This document shows positions 22,138 through 33,817 of a stretch of 64,000 bases of DNA, in pieces; within the stretch, counting starts at the first letter, position 1, and the number at the start of each line of letters is the position of its first letter. The notes under the pieces are model-generated. The model had not been told where the DNA came from. It did no database searches and saw only the letters and a program-made list of their open reading frames with translations. Source of the stretch: Hypomyces perniciosus. Taxonomy: Eukaryota > Ascomycota > Sordariomycetes > Hypocreales > Hypocreaceae. Made by a program: the position numbers and the translations under genes. Where the stretch lies: contig SPDT01000002.1 in the NCBI GenBank assembly GCA_008477525.1, positions 3,534,001 to 3,598,000 of the forward strand, given 5' to 3'.

Positions 22138-24232
22138 GCTGAGTTAGTGGCTGGAGAGATAAAGGGGTCCGGCAAGGAGCGTACGTCGAAGTTGTCTTCT
22201 GAGATCTACATTGCAAGTCGGGATATTTAATGGGACTAAATGCGGTGTATATGCTTAGCAATGCCATTCAATTCCATAGCCTGCCTCTTTTACCAATATT
22301 CATTTTATCCTTCCTCTTCTAAAGAATGTGAATAATCTCAGGGCAATCGCCTTCATAATTTGTCGCCCCATCCACTCAACAACGATGCCAAGCGTTGGAT
22401 ATTATCAATTCATCTGATCCAGGCCTTCTCACGGGAAGAAAAAGCAATGTAAAAGTTCAAGTTCTATCCTCTTCGGTCAATTCGCTATCAGTGGTCCCAA
22501 AATGCTGCGGACCAGGGCTCCAATATCCCTCGCCAAATCAAGGCTCAACTGGGAAACAACTAAGACCGAAATCTTGACACCATTAGAGCTGTACTCCGCT
22601 CCCCTATGTGGGAAATTGGATTCAATCCCGTTAAGGCGGGGGAGTCTCTTCGGTGGGTTCTCATCAGGGTTCGTGTTGAGAAATGATCAGTCGTATCCGT
22701 CAGATGCAGGAGCAACATACAAGAAGGACTGGTCAAATCTATGAGCTGAAGTTATGGCGCAGAGGAGGGTTTTGATCTTGGATATAGCAACAATTGTGTA
22801 CAGCATATCGTATACGAGAAGGCAAGCCACAGAAAGACCGATCAGCATTGATGTGGATGTTGACTTCGCCGTCCGTTCCACCACAGCAGGCAAATGAATG
22901 CGCCCAGATGTAGTGCTGAAACTCGAGCTCTCCATGATGCTTTCATGCTCATTGACGCATAGAAAGTTATAGTAGACCTGGTTTATTGAGATAATATCTA
23001 TGGTGAGGGACATAACGACTACAAACTGCCAATAAATGACTAGATCTTGCAGTCACAAGAGCGATTAGTGAGAGACTGTGACGACGGTAATAACGACGAC
23101 CACGAAGATAAATCTTTACACAGCAGAGAGTCTCTCAATGCCGAGGATTTGAATATAGAATTAATGTTAACCGACTATGAGAAAGAAGTCGTCGAAACTT
23201 TTCGGAAATTTGCGTAACTTCCACTTCAGCTCCCCGGCTTTTAAAGAAGCGAAGATGACCTGGCAATGTTTGAGCAGGATGATGATGCTTGAGTCGGCGA
23301 ATTATGAGACTTTTAATACCAGGACTGTGATGGCAGGCAAGGCTGGCTCGCTCGAGTTTTGTTCTGACTTTCTAGATTGGGTCTGCTTGCATGCTTCTCT
23401 GTTAGATTGTGGCATCCTAGTGCAGGACGTATGTCTTCGAACACAGAAGCTGCCACCTAATTGAAGCATGTCGTGAATTAGGTAAGAACCCCTGTACTTG
23501 CTACCACTGTGAGATTCTAACGCTTATAGGCCTGAGGAGAAGTGTGCCCCAATTGTTGGCTGAGGGATTCTCCGGCGTAGGCATGCATGCTTAATGATTC
23601 TGGATAATACATCGCGTGTATCGATGACATGTACATATCTGATGATATTCCTTGTCCTTCCCTGAATGGTAGTCTTCGCTTTAGAGCACTTTCCTTTAGC
23701 CATCCGCCCAGTATGTTGATCCCTTTTGTGTCAGGTAAAGGAAAGGAAAGAAAAGTCCGTGCGTGCCCCCAAGTTAAAGACGTTCCCAGACTTTAAACAC
23801 GCCTTACGGGTAACTTCGCAGCTGTGAGCAGGGCTTCGGCGAAGTTGGGGAAATAAGCATGCTCAAGTAGACAAGGCTCTCATCCTGAACTAGCCTAGGA
23901 GATGCTCAGCCATCATCCTATTTCCGTACGCGGTTTCACGAAATGTCCAACGGCCAGAGGCAGGATGAAACATGACGTGGTGCAAACTATTAGAAGGATC
24001 ATTAAAGCAAGCAAGCACGGAATCACCACGGCCTTCTTTTTGTGACACCACCTACCAACGAACCAACCACGTCTTGGCAGCTGTCTCAGGACTCTAGGAC
24101 AGCCAACAACTAACGTGTCCCACCACAAACAACACTGCCGGACCCCAAGACCGCTACGCGTTCAAATTACAACCACCCAACTTAACGATCGCATTTCTCA
24201 ACGAACATAAGCCCCGCATTCATGCTGTTCTT
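22138..24232. other. Intergenic with one weak membrane-like ORF
   Basis: The minus-strand ORF 22687-23013 has one hydrophobic segment (MLIGLSVACLLVYDMLYTI) and the plus-strand ORF 23177-23464 is 95 codons; neither matches anything I know. There are no element ends. Confidence 0.35.
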
Positions 24233-25620
24233 TCAGTCCAATTCCTTGCCGGCCTTCTGGGCTAAGGTCCGGACGCCGCGATCAATATGATTACGGTCCC
24301 CCCTCACCAAATTTGCCTGTGCCTCGACCTCAGCGCTATTCTTAGGCGTATACCACAGCTTGTCTTTATTGATCTTTAGCCTCTTAGGTGTGCTAGGGGC
24401 GTTGGAAAGCTGGTCAGTGTAAATAACGCTCTCTATAACCCTTTCCAAATTCACAGGCCAAATACCGGCGCCGCGAAACCCGGATTTAATATTAATAGTG
24501 GAAAACGTTTTCTGGGCTGCATTTTCATATGCCTTAAGGAAGTATTGCTTCTGAATTGGGGCGGAAGTATTGAAAGATGCAAAGCCCAGTATGTTCTGTT
24601 AGAAATAGGTCTTCACGGGACCAAAGACGGCAACATTTAACGGCTATATGACATGCGAGCTGTGTGCCGGCAAGTAAAGAAGCTGCACACGGTTTATCCA
24701 AGCTGTATATATAAATTCGACGGTCAGATATATTAAAAGCCGGTCCACAATCAGGATCCTCCATAATAACGGGTCCATTAGCTGTCACTCAGGAAGAAAC
24801 ACCTTCTCCAGCCATTTCTAAGCATTCAAGGTATTAGACCAGCCCGTCAGACTCAAATCATACGCCCAGTCAGGGAAGCTATCAGGAAACTACTATCCCT
24901 AGAGCGTCAAACCCGAAAACACTACATAGGGATTAAGCCGGTCGCCGGTGGCGTTGATACATTCAAGGACTGTGACCCATTTGCGAGAATCGCTTATGGA
25001 TACGATAGAGGCCCTATTAAGGCTGCTGCCAATGACTTTTCTGGACTTAGTCTCTCCTTCAGCAAGCCCAGTCTCGTCCATATTGTAAGTTCGACTGGTT
25101 CCGACGAGCTTGGAGTTAATTTGCTCGTCAAGTCGGCGATAGAAATCCCGGAGCTCGTCTTCCGTTGTTATAGAGGTTCGGATAGTATCAATTCCTCGAG
25201 AGGTCTATGTTTTAACCTCTTCGTTGCGCTTGAGGAAGCTGTCTACCCAATAGCAGCCAAAGGGGTTCATCGCTGCCGCTGTGCGATAGAATAGGCTGTG
25301 TAAATGACTGGGCCTGCTGCCGGGTTGGGGCCCGGCCAGCGGCTTCCTCTGCTAGAATCCAGTCCACAAGGGATTTCTCTTGAACTTTGAGTCATTAGGA
25401 ATCTTCCTTGGCTTCTTGAATCGGCTGCGCGCCTTGAAGTCGTTCGCGTAATGTGATCCAAGGCAAACCAACAACAGCCCGAGCTACGGCTGCAATTGTA
25501 GCCCCATTTCGGACTTTTTTTCGAGGCCCTCGTTGATGAGGCTTTCACAGTTGTCCTTGGATAACGGCATAACGAGATTTCGGTCAATTTGGACTTGATT
25601 TGATGATGCTAGAATACAAT
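24233..25620 (-). pseudogene. Fot1/pogo-type (Tc1/mariner superfamily) transposase relic
   Basis: Reading leftwards from about 25620: a Psq-like helix-turn-helix piece (GATIAAVARAVVGLPWITLR), then LVDWILAEEAAGRAPTRQQ, a frame change, YWVDSFLKRNEEVK, DELRDFYRRLDEQINSKL and the DDE start MDETGLAEGETKSRKVIG with WVTVLECINATGDRLNPYVV. The C-terminal half (FPDWAYDL, GWSNTLNA, LLYLPAHSSHVI, GFRGAGIWPVN) continues in the MDETG frame through several TAG, TAA and TGA codons. The second catalytic Asp block (normally DGHxSH-like, after RLLI) is missing: RLLI is followed directly by YLTVEF. So the enzyme is dead by stops, a frameshift and a catalytic deletion. Confidence 0.85.
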
Positions 25621-25926
25621 TTGCGAGAGGGGTCGAGACAGAGGGCGTCTTCGTTGACTTCGTGGTCTTAGTCCGCAGAGCTACTGCCCCAAAGCGCGGC
25701 AGCTAGAGTGTCCAGCGCAGCGCCGGCGACTAGCTATAGCAGCCAAACCTCGATTGTGGTCAGCTAACCGGCAGGAAACCCGTACAATTGATATCGGTGT
25801 ATATAAGCCAAATTGTCATCTCGACTATCACATATCACCATACCCGCCAGAAAGCTCGGAATCCCGCTAAGTTTTTGATTGGAGAGGGGTGAGGGGGTTG
25901 GGTCTAAGAGCTTAACTACAGTAGGG
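25621..25926. other. Upstream of the transposase relic
   Basis: No ORF. Possibly the 5' non-coding part of the dead pogo-like element; no matching inverted end was found on the far side of the relic near 24.2 kb. Confidence 0.35.
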
Positions 25927-26197
25927 GTTTTAAAAGTTTGCGACCACCCTTAACAATTTTTCACATACAAATTTGTATGGGGAGATTTTTACCCAGATTT
26001 AACCCCCTAACAACTACAGGATAGAAAAACTTTAAAATTCTATAATAACATAAATATTATAGTATAGCTACTTAAATATATTTTTAACTTGTTTCTATGC
26101 ACCTAAATATTTCCTGAATATACTAATTAATCTTCTGAAAGCATGCGTTTTCGCGATTTTTGGTGAAGTGTTGGGGTGTGGTCGCAAACTTTTGACA
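25927..26197. mobile_element. Small foldback (MITE-like) element, about 270 bp
   Basis: The left end has TTTTAAAAGTTTGCGACCAC and the reverse-complemented right end has TGTCAAAAGTTTGCGACCAC, a 20-nt inverted pair with two mismatches. The 230-bp interior is AT-rich and non-coding. It lies beside a pogo-like transposase relic, and pogo-type elements are a plausible source, but I cannot show that the ends belong to it. No clean TA duplication is seen. Confidence 0.6.
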
Positions 26198-26908
26198 CCT
26201 TACGTTACCTACATATTGCAAGTGCATCGCCGATATCAGGACTTCCACCGTTTTGCGTTACCTTAACGCATTTTAGAATAGCGTGAGCTCCGTTTTATTA
26301 GTGGGGTCAGGTGACTTAACGGTGGTGGATTGCTTAGCGCGGGGTTCGTTATCCTCCAAAAACGGGATCATATGACTCTGAATCAGGAAGCTTAAGACGT
26401 AAAAATTGGAAGACATTAAACTTAATACAAGAGCTTGATGGGACCCTGAATTTTCCACTACCTATGGTCGTATGTGCTAGAGACCACCTGCAACAGGATC
26501 ATGTTTCATCGTGTGTATGTATCGTGGTCGCAGTAATCATGGTCCAAAGCAGCCATCCCCTTATTTCTTACATTACCATCTCCCGACACAAATACGGTCG
26601 CTGTTTCTCGGGCCTGAGGTGTCTGCGCAGCGGTTGAAGGGATCAATGTTGGATTCGGTCCCATATGATTAACCCTTTTGACATGCCTACTGCTGACGCG
26701 ACGATGTACATGCTAGACAAACTTTCATGGGGTCAAGTATAACTGGCGAAGAGTTCATCACCGGGTAAACAAACCTTAACGACAATATTTGAAGCTAGGG
26801 TATGCTAGCAGCTTTATAGGTCCTTTTTTTTTCAGTTACACTCTGACCAAATTTCTTTTTGCATAGTTACTGTCTAGAAATATAACCCTAAAGGTTATTT
26901 TCAACAAA
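26198..26908. other. Intergenic, nothing recognised
   Basis: Region before the metallophosphoesterase pseudogene. A T-rich tract lies near 26824-26834. No supported gene. Confidence 0.4.
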
Positions 26909-27864
26909 ATGGACGTCAAACCCCGATTTCTCATCATCTCAAACACTCATGGCAGGCACATTCCAAACAACTACTTGGAGCCAGTCGATGTGGTGATTCA
27001 TTGCGAAGATCTCACCGAAGAGTAGAAAATCTCCGAATTCAAGGCAGCAATCCAGCTTCTGAAGGAGATCAAGGCTCCTCTGAAGCTCGTGATAGCTGGG
27101 AATCATGACTGGACCCTCCATACCCCATCGTTTGAGAAGAAAGCAGCTGAAGTCCGGTCTATTAATACGGCAGAAGAAATCCAACAGCATTACGGAGAAT
27201 TAGAAGCTGCAAGACGGTCATTTGATGATGAAGGAGACCGAAGGAATTGTCTTCCTCGATGAAGGGACCTAGCAATTCACCCTAGCAAACGGAGCTTTGC
27301 TTACAATCTACGCAAGTCCCTACTCACGATCCCTCGGCAACTGGGGGTGGCCTTGGAGACTGGGGGTTCCAGTATAACTCCAGTTACAAGGAGCACGAAT
27401 GGATTATTGGGAAGGGTTTCGACGTCGTTGTTACACACGGTCCACCTGAGGGCATAATGGATCGGACTGTTAATGCCAAACGCCTAGGGAGCCAGTCGCT
27501 CTTCGCCACCGTTGCAAAAGCAAAGCCCAAGATGCACTGCTTTGGGCATGTGCATAATAACTGGGGGGCTAGGCTCGTGACATGGCGTGGAGAGACGCCC
27601 AGCGAAAACCCATTGCACGACCGGTCCCCCGTTATCGACAAACTGGCGAACCTGAAACCGGGCAGCGTCAACGCTGATCCTGGGAAGCTCGAGACGTATA
27701 CGCGACAGAAGGCCTATATGACAAGTCACAGCGCGGAAGACGGTAATCCGCTGCGGACGGGGATGCAAACTTTATTTGTGAATGCGGCGATAGAAGGCGC
27801 CGAGGAGCTGCCATTTCATTTTCCGTGGGTGGTGGACATTGACTTGCCGAGAGCTTCAAAGTAA
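26909..27864 (+). pseudogene. Metallophosphoesterase, multiply disrupted
   Basis: ATG at 26909 starts a calcineurin-like phosphoesterase: FLIISNTHGRHIP, VVIHCEDLTEE, IKAPLKLVIAGNHDWTL, then VFLDEGT and NGALLTIYASPY in a second frame, and GFDVVVTHGPPEGIMDR and KPKMHCFGHVHNNWGARLV in a third. The metal-binding motif SDTHG is SNTHG here, and the GD of HCGDLTE is ED, so two conserved metal-site positions are altered. TAG at 27023-27025 follows TEE, another TAG follows DEGT, and two frameshifts separate the parts. The C-terminal third (27457-27864) is clean. Family members hydrolyse phosphoesters using two metal ions; this copy should be inactive. Confidence 0.9.
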
Positions 27865-30800
27865 TACCATAACCTTTTTCTCTTTTTTCCAGCAGTATCA
27901 TCTCTCTGGTTTTGGTCCGTTGGTTCCTCACTCAAGTGTTGCGTGCTCGCGACGATGCTCACACGTATCAGATGTATCAACCTTGGATATTACTCGCTAT
28001 ATCTTCGGTAGATATTCCCGACTTATCTCCTACATATTCTGTCTCCGGACATTAACCCCTAAATGAAGCGCTCGACAAGCTCCCCACATACCTGTCGCAA
28101 CCAGCCAGTCCATCCTAAATCTCATCTCTTAGAACTCATCATACCTTCCTCGCCTCTCACCTCTGAAAGATGCCGAAGCCAGGCGTCGTCGTCTCCGCTC
28201 CAATACGCGAAGCCCTTTTCGGGTGCTTCCGTTCACTCACCAGCCTAGTCAGACCCGAACTCCGCCGCCAATTAGTGCTTGTTAGAGGAAAGATATGGCC
28301 AAAATAAGGAGGTTAAGAGAAGATTCTCATACATGCTATCACCCTTTCATGTCTCAATATGGTATCTGCGCAGATCCCGCATTGGGGTGAAAGCCCAAGA
28401 GGCCATGGCCATCCATAGCGCGTCGGTATAGAGTGTTGAAATTGCAGGTGTTGTTTGAGCTGCTTCGAGGTCTGGAAAAGGCATTAGCGTCGGTGATAGG
28501 TTTTTCCGGGCCAAGCCACCCAGTGTGGCCAATTCCGCTCTGTCTTCATCTTCTCCGTACGGTCAATGCGAATACCTACAGACCTCGCAGGTTAAGCTTT
28601 CGCTAATCATTATCTCAGAACAATATCCTACTTTTATCCTCTGTAAACCTTCATCTCCAGGAACTCCCACCTAGGTACGCCACAAAGGGTTTAAAAGTAA
28701 ACACTGCATACGCACCAACAAATCCACACATATGTGAGGCGTATATTTGTTAGCGGGCTGCTGTTTTCCCTTCACCCACGTGACCTGTCTTAGGAGACTA
28801 CTCCAAACGCCGTTCAGGAACTCAGCGTCTACGCGTAGACCCCCGTCGAGGCACCCAGGGTCACTTCATGTCGCTATTTTATTGGTTGGGGTTTATACTG
28901 GCTCTTGTACACAATGCATTGCGGGACAATGGGTTAGTAATAATGAAACTTGGCAGAAAGAAGCTGAAATACCATATAGACGGCGTTTGTTTACTGTACA
29001 CTCAGGATAAGAAGATGATAACTCCCCTGCAGCCACAAGGACAAAAAATGTAATGTGTAGAATTCTGATTGAAAATACGTAGATTATTTCCTGGCTATAG
29101 GCTTTCATCACTAAACATGCTGTATTGTCCCCTTAACAAGAGTCAGTCAGCGGATAATCTCAGGCAACAATTTGATTGGAACTCAAGTAGCTCTGCTTAA
29201 AAAGCAAGTGCAGAAGGTCATTTTCATAATACTAGACTTTCTATTAAGTACCCCAGGAAAACACCAGGGTTATACAACAAGAATACAGTTTTGAGCGAAA
29301 ATAAGGACATGCGAGTTGAAACGGTCAGGGAATTTATATGTCACGTGATAGTAGAGTCGACGTGAAGATTCTTAAATCCGAAGTCCAGCTACCCCGCTCT
29401 AAGGCATGGGCGAGTGCATCACGGAAAGCCAAAGAAAGACCTGCTAATCGCAGACTTTAAGAGCTTCGGCAAAAAGGCTCTACAATAAACTATACTGCAG
29501 CGTTCTGCAAGCTCTCTTTTCCGTCGGCTGGAGCAATCTACCGATCAAGTTTGATTCTCATGATACAGAACAAACCGGAAACGCCTCCTGTTGGATGGTA
29601 TGGACTGGGATGGAAAACTCCGTTAGGGCAAAACGAAGGAAATTGCGATGTGGAACTCAAGAAAGGTCTACTTCGTAAAGACGTGGAGAGGAAGCGATCT
29701 TCAGGCACTATAAATTGGCTGGCTGGGGAGCTACCTGTGATAAGGAAGAGATTTCTTCATATACATTCATACAAGGGATCAACAGAGATGGGATTCAGGT
29801 GTAAACAGACCCTATCTTGTGAGATGTCTGCTAATTATATACGTGCACTATGCAACAGCAGCGCATCTACCTACATAGACCCTCTCTACCTTGCATCCCC
29901 TTCGATCCTTTCCCACTCTTTGCAAGGTACAGCCAGTTCGCAAGTCAATACCAGTTTGCTCCTTAAGCCTACTTCCACAGCCAACCTGGAGATTCCATTC
30001 TCAATAGCCATCTTCAAGATTCAGTCCTCTCAGTAGACCGACACGCGCGTCCGTCCTCTTGAGCCCGTATACAGACTCCTTGAAGCGGTAGGCCAACGAC
30101 TGGTAACAGCCCAGTTGCGAGCCGGGCCCGATCCTTCCCTCCGGTCTCTGTATACCGCTACGGCCCACCAGGTTATCTGGGCGCAGCCCGGTGCATGACT
30201 TTCCGTTGCAGGTCAGGAGTCTCCTCCTACCTGCCGACCATGTTTTGCAATAGGCGAGCTCAAAGTCGCCCAATCGGCGCGGTCCCGACTCGCTCTTCCA
30301 TGTATGTTCTCATTGCGGTGCGCTGTATGTATGTCTTCGTGGAGTAGCCTGGTTGTTCCGTGGCTGCTTATAGCCTTAACGGATCCGTCGACCACCCTAG
30401 AGACGCCAGTTAACAACTTCCATTACAACAAGAAGGGACACTTGGGAAGAGGGTTCCGGCCCTCGCGACAGCGCAGGAGCAAAACCTACACACTGTCGAC
30501 CCAGAGCCGGTTGAGCCCGAGGGTGCCCTGTCTCTTCAATTAGAACAATTAAAGAATGGGGTGGTTTTCGTAACCCAGATCCCTCTTCGTGGTGGAATAA
30601 CGATGTGAGGTCGATATGGCGGCGACGCGTCGCGATGCGCAAAATTTTACTTCACCGTCGGCCCTCCAGCCAGCCCGAAAACAGATAATCACGTGCATCG
30701 CACTGCTCAAAGGTAAGTAGTAAGTTTAAGCTTCTGGGTATGTATCTGACAAAGCAAGATGTTGATTTCATAATATGACGTTAAAAATGCCGGAAATGAG

Positions 30801-31301
30801 TTTTAGACCAGATTTAAAGTAGTACACCACAATGTGTGTGCCTCGTATGTAACGGCTTGGTCTGTGTCCATAAACGTTCCATACGCACAGAATGCTATGT
30901 ACTCTGTAGTATAGTAATGCCGGTCATTACTTGAGCCATTAGTACATCATTGGCCGAAATCAGTGTCACGGGTGTTTCAAGTTGCTCGGTCTTGAAAGTC
31001 TCCGAACAAGGACCATTTTGGACGAACGAAGCTCGGAAATGGCCTGGATTGTGTCAACAATTACAACTAACAGATCTCAAGTCGGCAGAAGATGACAATT
31101 GCTAAGACCACCACCCACCCAGATGCACGCTAAGGTATGGTTCGTTTCTTGACTTCGAATGTAACAACTCAGGAGGCCAAAAGTGGACACTCGCAGTATA
31201 TCTACCGAGTATGTACTTATGTTGTGGACGTACACTTGTAGTCAGTCTCTCGCTAGTGCCATTCACAGTGGGCTAAGGCATGGTCCGTGCCTAGAGAATT
31301 T
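27865..31301. other. 3.4 kb without a supported gene
   Basis: ORFs of up to 161 codons (29551-30036) exist but show no known family. GC-rich sequence at 30040-30640 reads on the plus strand as fragments such as NFHYNKKGHLGRG, faintly like a retroelement zinc knuckle that has lost its cysteines; too weak to call. Confidence 0.35.
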
Positions 31302-31660
31302 CTATACTATGGCGACTCTGCCTGTTGGTGCCATAATATAGACCTGTTTCCCTAGATCCAAAAGACGTCTACGGATAGCACGCAACACCGCAGATTTGCC
31401 GCAGCTCGCAGAGCCGGTGTAAAAGACGTTGTGGCTCGTTGCCGCAAGTTCGACCACAGGTGCTTGCTCTGCCGAAAGCTTTAGTTCCTCGTAGCGATTA
31501 GGAAAGGATAATAGAGGATCAAGAGTGCCTTTCTCTGGAAGAAGTTTCTCCTTATGTTTCTCAAGCTTTTTCGAGGAACCGAAGTCTGGTCTATGATCCC
31601 ATTGGCCGCAGATATTGTGCCTCGCAGATTCATGATCAAAGCCGAAACGATGCACACGGT
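31302..31660 (-). pseudogene. Pif1-like helicase fragment (N-terminal ATPase piece)
   Basis: About 118 codons in one frame: LSAEQAPVVELAATSHNVF, then TGSASCGKSAVLRAI, the Walker A loop (normally GSAGCGKS, so one Gly is Ser here), and LLDLGKQVYIMAPTGR, the Pif1 motif Ia region. The reading ends in VAIV-stop where the family continues with several hundred residues. The left side has no initiating ATG in frame. Pif1 enzymes are 5'-3' DNA helicases; fragments of Pif1-like genes are commonly scattered in fungal genomes. This is a remnant, not a gene. Confidence 0.8.
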
Positions 31661-31873
31661 GAGAATGTTATTTGAAGACAGGTGAGCTATCCTTGTTGTG
31701 ATTTTCTGGAGGTTCAAGAGACATCATGTCTCTGTTGGGGACCTCAGATGAATCTCTAGCGGTATTCGAAGTTTAACTTGAGATGCGGCAGTTCTGGGAA
31801 CAGGCTGATGAATGGAATGAGGTCACCTGTGTGATACGATTTCCTTATTGGTTGGTTATCCTTGTCCGGGTTA
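31661..31873. other. Spacer before the Tc1-type element
   Basis: Short non-coding spacer between the Pif1 fragment and the TA that may mark the Tc1-type element's left border. Confidence 0.4.
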
Positions 31874-33194
31874 ATCGCCAAAACGCCTGGCACCACTTTG
31901 ACCCTACATCTACCCAATGTAACAAACACACAATCTACCCAACGTAAACACCCGCGAATAACTTCACAACAAGATGCCGGAAGAACGCCGTTTGGTACTG
32001 AAATAAGGGCAAATCGCCAAAGAAACCATGAGTTTAATCTTGTGTAGAGAGCTGCAATGTGTGAGGCAGTGTCGCGTGGAGACTCTTACCGTACCGTAGC
32101 ACGCGAGTTCAACACGCATCACACTACGGTAATGCGAATTTATAAACGTTGGAAAGACGACCATACAATTGAAAAAAAACTAAGAAAAGAACGTCCGAAG
32201 AAACTTAGCGAAAATTAGATTCGATATATCAAATTATTGATCAAACGAGACCGCAAGATCACTTGGAATGCGCTCGTGGGTGCAATGGGTGGTCGCGTAA
32301 GCAGGCGTACCATCAGTCGTACTATGCAGAAGGATTGGCGGCGCAGATGAAGATTAGTTCAAAGGATTGAGATATCACCAGAAACAGCAGCTCAGCTGCT
32401 TCAATTTGCATAAGATTGGGAAGGAATTGAAGAAGAATTGATAGAGTTATTGCACTTTAACCATGGACTATACAGACAGGCTAACACTTCGCTCTAGACC
32501 ATTTTCTCGGATGAGTCTAGTGTGCAAAACCAGCCCAACAATAGGCGCGGCTGGGTGTTCCGGAAGCCTTATGAGAAGTTCCAGAGGGCTGTTGTCAATA
32601 CCACAATCAACGGGAAGTCCAAAATCTCGCTGATGGTCTGGGCAGGAATCTGGAAGGGGGGGAGGACTGAGTTGGTGATTATGGAACGCGATACAACAGC
32701 CCGTCGCCAAGGATATACTGCAAAAAGCTATATCCAAGCCTTGGAAGAAGGTCTTCTTCCTATATACGATGGCACACGGCATTTCCAGCAAGATAATGCT
32801 GCTATTCATACGGCTAACCGGACGTCCGAATGGCTTCAAATCCACATGGTTGATTACATAGATGGGCCGCCGCACTCGCCGGACCTGAACCCGATTGAAC
32901 ATGCCTGGAACCTCCTCAAGCCTTATGTGGTTGCCAAATTCCCTCATCTACGTTATTTATCAAATACCGAGGCTTCTATCGCGCAATTGAAGGACAAATT
33001 GAAGGAGGGTTGGCGGGCAACTAGCCGGGATCTTATTGACCGGCTGATTGATTCAATGCCGCACCGGCTTGCGGCAGTACATGCAGCACGGGGTTATTAT
33101 ACAAAATATTAAACCGCAGAATCAAGGCTTTCTAATAATATATATATATCTTTCATTTTTCATTTAAATTGGTGAAGTTCTAGGCGTTTGAAGT
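31874..33194 (+). mobile_element. Dead Tc1-type transposon, about 1.3 kb
   Basis: Imperfect inverted ends: AAAACGCCTGGCACCA near 31880 and, reverse-complemented, CAAACGCCTAGAACTTCACC near 33190. A TA dinucleotide sits just outside each (31872-31873 and 33195-33196), as expected of the Tc1/mariner superfamily. It encloses one transposase reading frame. The borders are my best estimate. Confidence 0.65.
31974..33112 (+). pseudogene. Tc1-like transposase with five in-frame stops
   Basis: Starting around ATG 31974 (with an early frameshift), the frame reads RAAMCEAVSRGDSYRTVARE, a helix-turn-helix, and TVMRIYKRWKDD. The catalytic core follows: FSDESSVQNQPNNRRGWVF, FQQDNAAIHTANRTSEWL and PPHSPDLNPIEHAWNLLKP, i.e. 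the D, D and E of a DD34E enzyme are all present. Stops lie at 32045 (TAG), 32216 (TAG), 32348 (TGA), 32411 (TAA) and 32495 (TAG); all are explained by C->T or G->A changes of CAG, CGA, CAA or TGG. The last 196 codons are clean. Chemistry residues survive but no full protein can be made. Confidence 0.9.
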
Positions 33195-33580
33195 TATGCG
33201 TAGTAAATTGGAGTGTGGGATGTGGAGTAGCTGCGGGTCTAAGTGGTGCCAGACTTTTGTCACATAAGTGTACGAGCAGTGAGAGGTTACTGCAGCGCGG
33301 GGTACTACCCCGCCTAATTAATATACCTATCACAGGTGGGGCAAGTTACGCGCTGGACAAACATTCAGGCGTTGTACTCCGTACTTTGACCCAAGACCCA
33401 CTTCCTAATGTTATTTTATTTCAACCCCCGCCTTGCACGCAACGCGTTCTCTCATCCCTGCATTCTAAACAAGGCGGTATCACGGTCCTTAAATTGCTGG
33501 ATCACTTCATGTTTATCCTTCCTGGGCCTAGCCCTTTTTCTCACTCTCGTAAAGAAAACCCATCCTAAATATGAGAGGAT
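33195..33580. other. Spacer, no gene
   Basis: Region between the Tc1-type element and the next fragment. An ORF of 126 codons (33188-33568) overlaps the element border and has no recognisable content. Confidence 0.4.
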
Positions 33581-33817
33581 ATGAATCTCCCACCGCCGTC
33601 TCAATCCCACTTCGCGAAGTTCAAAAACTTCACACCCAACCATAGCGCGCCATTCGACGATGAATTTGCCCGCCTCGCGTCATCTCAGAACTGGGTCCCT
33701 GGTTCCCAGCACTACACCCAGGAGCGCACCATTGCGATGCGCGAGGAACTCAAGCTGCACTACTTTTCTCAACCGCAGCCACTGGACGGCACCAAAGAAG
33801 AACCCACGGAAGAATAA
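33581..33817 (+). pseudogene. N-terminal fragment of a conserved fungal protein
   Basis: ATG 33581 starts SHFAKFKNFTPNHSAPFDDE, FARLASSQNWVPGSQHYTQE and RTIAMREELKLHYFSQ. I recognise this as the start of a widespread ascomycete family of unknown function, normally 150-250 residues and continuing with a cysteine/lysine helix and an RRDG-type end. Here a stop comes after 78 codons and the following 200 bp do not resume the family in any frame. It is most likely a truncated copy. If expressed it would be a short acidic peptide of unknown role. Confidence 0.6.

Noticed and set aside
22687..23013. Membrane protein on the minus strand
   Set aside because: One hydrophobic segment only and no family; left as intergenic.
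29551..30036. ORF of 161 codons
   Set aside because: No family resemblance, no intron or promoter support, and low-complexity Ser/Leu composition at the end.
30420..30470. Retroelement gag zinc knuckle (NFHYNKKGHLGRG)
   Set aside because: All expected cysteines are absent and no gag or pol context surrounds it.
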